Assembly: GCA_024276675.1 (NCBI GenBank)
Contig: JAJRWT010000056.1
Location: 62,001 to 126,000, forward strand
Length of the DNA: 64,000 nt
Direction: 5' to 3'
DNA from: Myxococcota bacterium
GTDB lineage: Bacteria; Myxococcota_A; UBA796; JAFGLY01
Part shown: positions 59,791 through 64,000 of the stretch, piece by piece
Layout of the letters: each line of letters starts with the position of its first letter
Numbering within the stretch: the stretch's first letter is position 1
Position numbers and translations under genes: made by a program
The notes under the pieces: model-generated
Told to the model about the DNA's origin: nothing
The model's database searches: none
What the model saw: the letters and a program-made list of their open reading frames with translations, nothing else

Positions 59791-61029
59791 TCATGGGTAC
59801 CTGGGGCCGCGAGGTCCATGGCCCACCCCAGAATGCTGGGGTATCTGCGTAGGCTCCACCCGCCGCCCGCCCAGGAGTTGGATGGCCTGCTCCAGGCCGT
59901 CGAGAGTCAACTCGAACATGGGGAACATGTTGGCGATCCTCTCAACCGTGGGATGCGCCCAGAAACGAAGCGGCATGGGGTTCAGCCACACCGACCTCTC
60001 GAAGTGTTCTCCCAGGAGTTCCAACCAATCGAGGCCGGTGCGCTCATTGCGGTGGTGGTAGTAGATGGCACCCCAGCGGGCCATGAGTTCGGTGGGCGCC
60101 ATGCAGGCATCACCTACAAGGATCAATCGGTAGGACGAGTCCATGCTTCGCAGCAGCTCTTCCACCCCCACGGCATCCCATCGCGAAATGTCGCGAAACA
60201 CGTATTCGTAGACGCAGTTGTGGAAGTAGAATGCCTTGAAATCCTTGAAGTGGGATGCCCGACTGGCGGCAGAAAACAGCCTCCCCACCCGGGTGGCGTA
60301 GGAAGTCATGGAGCCACCGGCGTCCATCAACAGGAAGACCTTCAGGTTGCTGGTTCTCTCGGGGCGCTCAACCACGGTTATCTCCCCCCCCTGGCGAGCC
60401 GTTGCCTGGATGGTGCCGTCCATGTCCACCTCGCTCCGGTTGCCCTCGCGGGCGAAGCGCCGGAGCTTCTTCAGGGCGACGCCTATCTGGCGGGTGTCCA
60501 GGACCCGGTCCGAGCGGTAGTTTGCGAAGGCGCGACGTGCTGCTATCTGCGCCGCCATGCCGCCGCCGGCATGTCCCCCCACGCGAAGCCCCCCGGGGCG
60601 ATACCCGCCGTGGCCGAAGGGCGAAGTTCCTCCGGTGCCGATCCAGTGACTGCCACCATCGTGCCGCTCCGTTTGACTGGCCAGCCGCTGCTGAAATTCC
60701 CTTCGGAGCCGTTCCAGGTCCATGGCTTTCAACAAGCGTAGATCATCTGGGGCGACAGGTCCCGGCAGAACCGGGTTCTTCAGCCATTTCCAGACGGCTT
60801 CCTGTATTTCGACGGGAGCCTCCACGCCCTGAAAGACCGCCAGCCAGGCCTGGTCGAAGGCATCGTAAAGGGTCTCGGATTTCACGCAGACTGCCCGGGC
60901 CAGGTGGTAGAACCGAACGAGATCAGAAAAGGCGAGCCCCAGGGACAGGGCCCGCATCAGGGTCAGCCACTCCGTGGGAGTGACAGGGATCCCTCGCCCG
61001 CGCATCTCGTAGAAAAAACCCGTGAACAT
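59791..61029 (-). CDS. vWA-domain protein (CoxE-like) paired with MoxR ATPase
   Basis: 412 aa. The N-terminal helical region (MRGRGIPVTPTEWLTLMRAL) is typical of this CoxE-like family; a Gly-rich segment (GTSPFGHGGYRPGGLRVGG) links to the vWA domain. The MIDAS reads FLLMDAGGSMTSY, i.e. D-A-G-G-S instead of D-x-S-x-S, and Thr/Asp ligands follow (LILVGDACM). It starts 5 bp after the MoxR stop, so the pair is translationally linked. MoxR-vWA pairs act as chaperones inserting metal or activating partner complexes; the client here is unknown. Confidence 0.9.
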   Translation of the reverse strand: MFTGFFYEMRGRGIPVTPTEWLTLMRALSLGLAFSDLVRFYHLARAVCVKSETLYDAFDQAWLAVFQGVEAPVEIQEAVWKWLKNPVLPGPVAPDDLRLLKAMDLERLRREFQQRLASQTERHDGGSHWIGTGGTSPFGHGGYRPGGLRVGGHAGGGMAAQIAARRAFANYRSDRVLDTRQIGVALKKLRRFAREGNRSEVDMDGTIQATARQGGEITVVERPERTSNLKVFLLMDAGGSMTSYATRVGRLFSAASRASHFKDFKAFYFHNCVYEYVFRDISRWDAVGVEELLRSMDSSYRLILVGDACMAPTELMARWGAIYYHHRNERTGLDWLELLGEHFERSVWLNPMPLRFWAHPTVERIANMFPMFELTLDGLEQAIQLLGGRRVEPTQIPQHSGVGHGPRGPRYP

Positions 61030-61034
61030 GGTGA

Positions 61035-61862
61035 TCAGAGCCTGGAATGCACGGCGCGCAGGGCCCTCTCCATGTCGGCTTCGTGCTTGATCAGCGTGCC
61101 CAGGAAGGGGAGTTCATTTCGCAGAACGGATTCGTCCACGCCTCCCGCCAGCAGGGCAGCGATCCAGTCGATGAGTTCAGAGGTGCTGGGCTGCTTGCGA
61201 AGCCCGGAGACCTTGCGCAGGTGATAGAACCTGGCCAGGCATTGCCTGGCGAGCCTCTCCGGCAGCTCCGGGTGATGAACGCGGATGATTCGGCGCATGA
61301 GCGCATCATCCGGAAAGGCGATGAAGTGGAACACACATCGCCTCAGAAAGGCGTTTGGTAGTTCCTTTTCGTTGTTTGACGTGATAACCGCCACGGGTCG
61401 CTGGCGGGCGCGATGCGTCTCGCCGGTCTCGGGAACATGGAAGGCCATTTCATCAAGCTCCCGAAGCAGGTCGTTGGGAAACTCGAGATCCGCCTTGTCG
61501 ATTTCGTCTATGAGCAGCACCGTCCGTTCGGGGGCCGTCAGCGCACGACCCAGGGGGCCCATGGTGATGTACTGGCGGATGTCGCGCACATCTCTGTCGT
61601 TGAAACGGGAATCGTGCAAGCGCGCCACCGCATCGTAGACGTACAGTCCGTCCACGGCCCTGGTGGTGGACTTCACGTGCCAGGTGATCAACGGCATGTC
61701 CAGACCGCGGGCGATGGCATGGGCAAGGAGGGTCTTGCCGGTTCCCGGTTCCCCCTTGACAAGGAGCGGCCGGCCCAGCGCAACCGCCACGTTTACCGCA
61801 TCGCAGAGAGCCGGAGAAGCGATGTAGTCTTCGGTGCCCCGAAAAAAATTGAAATCACGCAA
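61035..61862 (-). CDS. MoxR-family AAA+ ATPase
   Basis: 275 aa from TTG 61862, with GGAGG five bases upstream. Walker A is GEPGTGKT, Walker B VLLIDEIDKAD, sensor 1 VITSNNEKELP and the arginine-finger region FLRRCVFHFIAFPD. RDIRQYITMGPLG is a loop shared by the MoxR subfamily found with CoxE-like proteins. It is the first gene of a two-gene operon with the vWA protein and divergent from the MopE lipoprotein gene. Confidence 0.95.
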   Translation of the reverse strand: MRDFNFFRGTEDYIASPALCDAVNVAVALGRPLLVKGEPGTGKTLLAHAIARGLDMPLITWHVKSTTRAVDGLYVYDAVARLHDSRFNDRDVRDIRQYITMGPLGRALTAPERTVLLIDEIDKADLEFPNDLLRELDEMAFHVPETGETHRARQRPVAVITSNNEKELPNAFLRRCVFHFIAFPDDALMRRIIRVHHPELPERLARQCLARFYHLRKVSGLRKQPSTSELIDWIAALLAGGVDESVLRNELPFLGTLIKHEADMERALRAVHSRL

Positions 61863-61867
61863 AACTT

Positions 61868-61874
61868 CCTCCCC
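61868..61874 (-). promoter_or_regulatory. Ribosome-binding site fixing the TTG start of MoxR
   Basis: GGGGAGG on the minus strand, five bases before TTG at 61862. No ATG is available near the conserved N-terminus. Confidence 0.7.
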
Positions 61875-62066
61875 TTTCCACCATGTCGGGACTCGGTGGT
61901 CGCTGAAGCGGTGGGAACGACCCGGTTCCTGTCCCCAGGCTCACTGCTGTTGGCGACAATGACGGAATACTGGCGCAGAGGTTCGGGCATCCGGGCCAAT
62001 CGCGAGAAAAGGCCACACAGGGCGCCTTTGCGAAACTGGAGCCAAAATGGGCTTCAAATCCACGAC

Positions 62067-62094
62067 TTTACATGATATTGATAATTGGTATGGA
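62067..62094 (+). promoter_or_regulatory. Candidate promoter of the second MopE gene
   Basis: TTTACA (62067-62072) and TATGGA (62089-62094) are 16 bp apart in the only AT-rich patch of this 290-bp divergent intergenic region. It lies 58 bp before the ATG. Weak consensus. Confidence 0.3.
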
Positions 62095-62152
62095 TCCAGC
62101 GCGGTCACTGCCCCTCTTTCATTGAAGGTTTCCGACATCAGACGAGGTTCCC

Positions 62153-64000
62153 ATGCGTTGCCCACTTATCAAAGCATCTATATCTCTTTTGCTCGTCATG
62201 TTCCTCCTGCCCGCTTGCGGCGACGACGATTCCAAGGATACCGCCGTTTCCAGCGCCCTGACCGTCGATGAAGACTCCGACGGTTTCAGTTCCGGGGACG
62301 ACTGCGACGACGGCAACCCGGCTGTATATCCCGGCGCCACCGAGATCTGCGACGGAATAGACAACGATTGCGACGACGTGGTGGACGAGGGCGTAACCAC
62401 CACCTATTACATGGACGCCGACGCCGACGGCTTTGGCGACCCGGACAACTTCGCCGAGACCTGCGAAAGACCGGAAGACTACGTTCCCAACGGCAACGAC
62501 TGCGACGACTCCAACCCCGACATCTTCCCTGGCAACGTCGAGATCTGTGACAACCTGGACAACGACTGCGACGACGTCATCGACGAAGATCTCTCCACCA
62601 CCTGGTACGCCGACGCCGACGCCGACGGCTATGGCGACCCCGCAACCGCCACCTATGCCTGTGCCCGTCCAGAAGGCTACATCGAAAACGGCGAAGACTG
62701 CGACGACAGCACCGACGCCGCCTTCCCCGGCGCCGAAGAAATCTGTGATGGCCTGGACAACGACTGCGACGATGCCATCGATGAAGGGGTCACCTCCACC
62801 TGGTACGCCGACCTGGACTCGGATGGCTGGGGCGACGAGTCGGCACCCACGGAAGCCTGCACCCAACCATCCGACCATGTCTCCACACGAGGTGACTGCG
62901 ACGACACCGACGCGGCGGTCAACCCCGACGCCACCGAAACCTGCAACGAAATCGACGACGACTGCGATGGCCAGGTAGACGAAGACGGCGCCGAGGGCTC
63001 TCTCACATGGTACGAAGACGCCGACGCCGACGGTTACGGCAACGGGGAGTCATCTCTGCTGGCCTGTTCCCAACCCTCGGGCTACGTCGGCAACTACGAC
63101 GACTGCGACGACTGGGACCTCTCCGTCAACCCGGGCGCCACCGAATACTGCAACGGCCACGACGACGACTGCGACGGCATGACCGACGAAGACGAGTCTG
63201 CCGACGCCCAGACCTGGTACCGGGACCGCGACTCGGATGGATTCGGTGATCTCGCAACCACAGAGTTGGACTGTGACCAACCCTCCGGCTTCGTCGCGGA
63301 CTCGTCAGACTGCGACGACGACAATCCCGACATCAACCCCGACGCCCTCGAAACCTGCGATGAACTGGACAACGACTGCGACGGCGTGATTGACGAAGAC
63401 GACGCCATCGGGATCCTCACCTGGTACCAGGACGCCGATGGAGATGGCTTCGGCAACCCCGAAACCTCCCAGGTGGACTGCTATGAACCCGCCGGCTACG
63501 TGGCCGACTCCACCGACTGCGACGACCTGGAAGCCACCACGAACCCCGAGGCCTCCGAGTACTGCGATGGAATCGACAACGACTGCGACGGCGAAACCGA
63601 CGAAGACTCCGCCGCCGACGCCACCACCTACTACCGCGATGCCGACTCGGACAGCTACGGCGACGCCACGGACAGCCTTTCAAGCTGCGCTGCACCAGAA
63701 GGTTACGTGGAAAGAGCCGACGACTGCGACGACGAAGATCCCGCCGTCAACCCCGACTCCTCGGAACTTTGCAACGGCTACGACGACGACTGTGACGGAG
63801 AGGTGGACGAAAACGACGCCATCGACTCCAGCAACTGGTACCAGGATCTGGACGAAGATGGATTCGGTGATTCCACCCACGGGACCACCGCCTGCCAGCA
63901 ACCCTCGGGCTACACGGCCACCGACGGCGACTGCGACGATCTCGACCCCGACACCCATCCCGGAGCAGACGAATACTGCGATGGCGCCGACAACGACTGC
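62153..64000 (+). CDS. MopE-repeat lipoprotein (3' end outside window)
   Basis: The frame is open from ATG 62153 (GAGG five bases upstream) to the last base, 616 codons, so the gene continues past the window. A short lipoprotein signal (KASISLLLVMFLLPAC) is followed directly by Asp-rich sequence, then a half repeat and eight MopE-type repeats of about 65-69 residues (T-W-Y-x-D-x-D-x-D-G-x-G ... D-C-D-D ... P-x-A-x-E-x-C-x-x-x-D-N/D-D-C-D-G). Each repeat has several Cys and many Asp, consistent with metal (Ca or Cu) binding and disulfides. It shares the repeat type with the giant gene at 8184 but lacks propellers so far. Probably surface-anchored. Confidence 0.88.
   Translation, partial: MRCPLIKASISLLLVMFLLPACGDDDSKDTAVSSALTVDEDSDGFSSGDDCDDGNPAVYPGATEICDGIDNDCDDVVDEGVTTTYYMDADADGFGDPDNFAETCERPEDYVPNGNDCDDSNPDIFPGNVEICDNLDNDCDDVIDEDLSTTWYADADADGYGDPATATYACARPEGYIENGEDCDDSTDAAFPGAEEICDGLDNDCDDAIDEGVTSTWYADLDSDGWGDESAPTEACTQPSDHVSTRGDCDDTDAAVNPDATETCNEIDDDCDGQVDEDGAEGSLTWYEDADADGYGNGESSLLACSQPSGYVGNYDDCDDWDLSVNPGATEYCNGHDDDCDGMTDEDESADAQTWYRDRDSDGFGDLATTELDCDQPSGFVADSSDCDDDNPDINPDALETCDELDNDCDGVIDEDDAIGILTWYQDADGDGFGNPETSQVDCYEPAGYVADSTDCDDLEATTNPEASEYCDGIDNDCDGETDEDSAADATTYYRDADSDSYGDATDSLSSCAAPEGYVERADDCDDEDPAVNPDSSELCNGYDDDCDGEVDENDAIDSSNWYQDLDEDGFGDSTHGTTACQQPSGYTATDGDCDDLDPDTHPGADEYCDGADNDC

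Overview
The window is GC-rich bacterial DNA, densely packed on both strands, with no rRNA, tRNA, phage or transposon that I could recognise. It looks chromosomal and most like Myxococcota or a related deltaproteobacterial lineage. The evidence is C-terminal MYXO-CTERM-like anchors (Cys-rich GC motif, hydrophobic stretch, Arg cluster) on a sulfatase and a metallopeptidase, MopE-type Cys/Asp-rich repeats, FG-GAP propellers, a lamin-tail lipoprotein and many lipoproteins with clear lipoboxes. This placement is inference; no marker gene fixes it.

Layout. 1-8009: a sulfate-ester module with three sulfatases, one interrupted by an in-frame TAA, plus a radical-SAM sulfatase-maturating enzyme and a lipoprotein of unknown function. 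8184-18377: one 3397-residue secreted protein in which four complete seven-bladed FG-GAP propellers alternate with MopE-type repeats. 18371-23012 (minus): a sugar operon of MFS transporter, GH13 and GH1. 23329-31619: an arylsulfotransferase-like lipoprotein, a sirtuin with no cysteine, a lamin-tail lipoprotein, an M36-like metallopeptidase with MYXO-CTERM, and CstA. 31862-38296 (minus): a suf iron-sulfur operon, rrf2-sufB-sufC-sufD-sufS-sufU-sufT, behind a palindromic candidate operator. 38783-44349 (plus): a homocysteine methyltransferase/methylene-THF reductase fusion overlapping metH. 44512-58744: mostly exported proteins, namely a propeller-phosphoesterase, two metallophosphoesterases, a GH39-like glycosidase, a YugP-type protease, several lipoproteins, a small Cys-rich protein and a membrane protein. 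58785-61862: a CDF cation transporter, then a vWA protein and a MoxR ATPase. 62153-64000: a second MopE-repeat lipoprotein that runs off the window.

The genes fall into a housekeeping core (suf, met, cstA, moxR-vWA) inside an exported repertoire aimed at sulfated or glycosylated polymers and organic phosphates. The maturase beside the sulfatases supplies the formylglycine modification they need, and the glycosidase/transporter operon could take up the released sugars. The most unusual object is the giant protein: each of its first three propellers is inserted at the same point inside a MopE repeat. Other points of interest are the nonsense-split sulfatase, the sirtuin without zinc ligands, a 51-bp hairpin-containing tandem repeat, the suf-promoter palindrome and a leader with mutually exclusive hairpins before the methionine genes.
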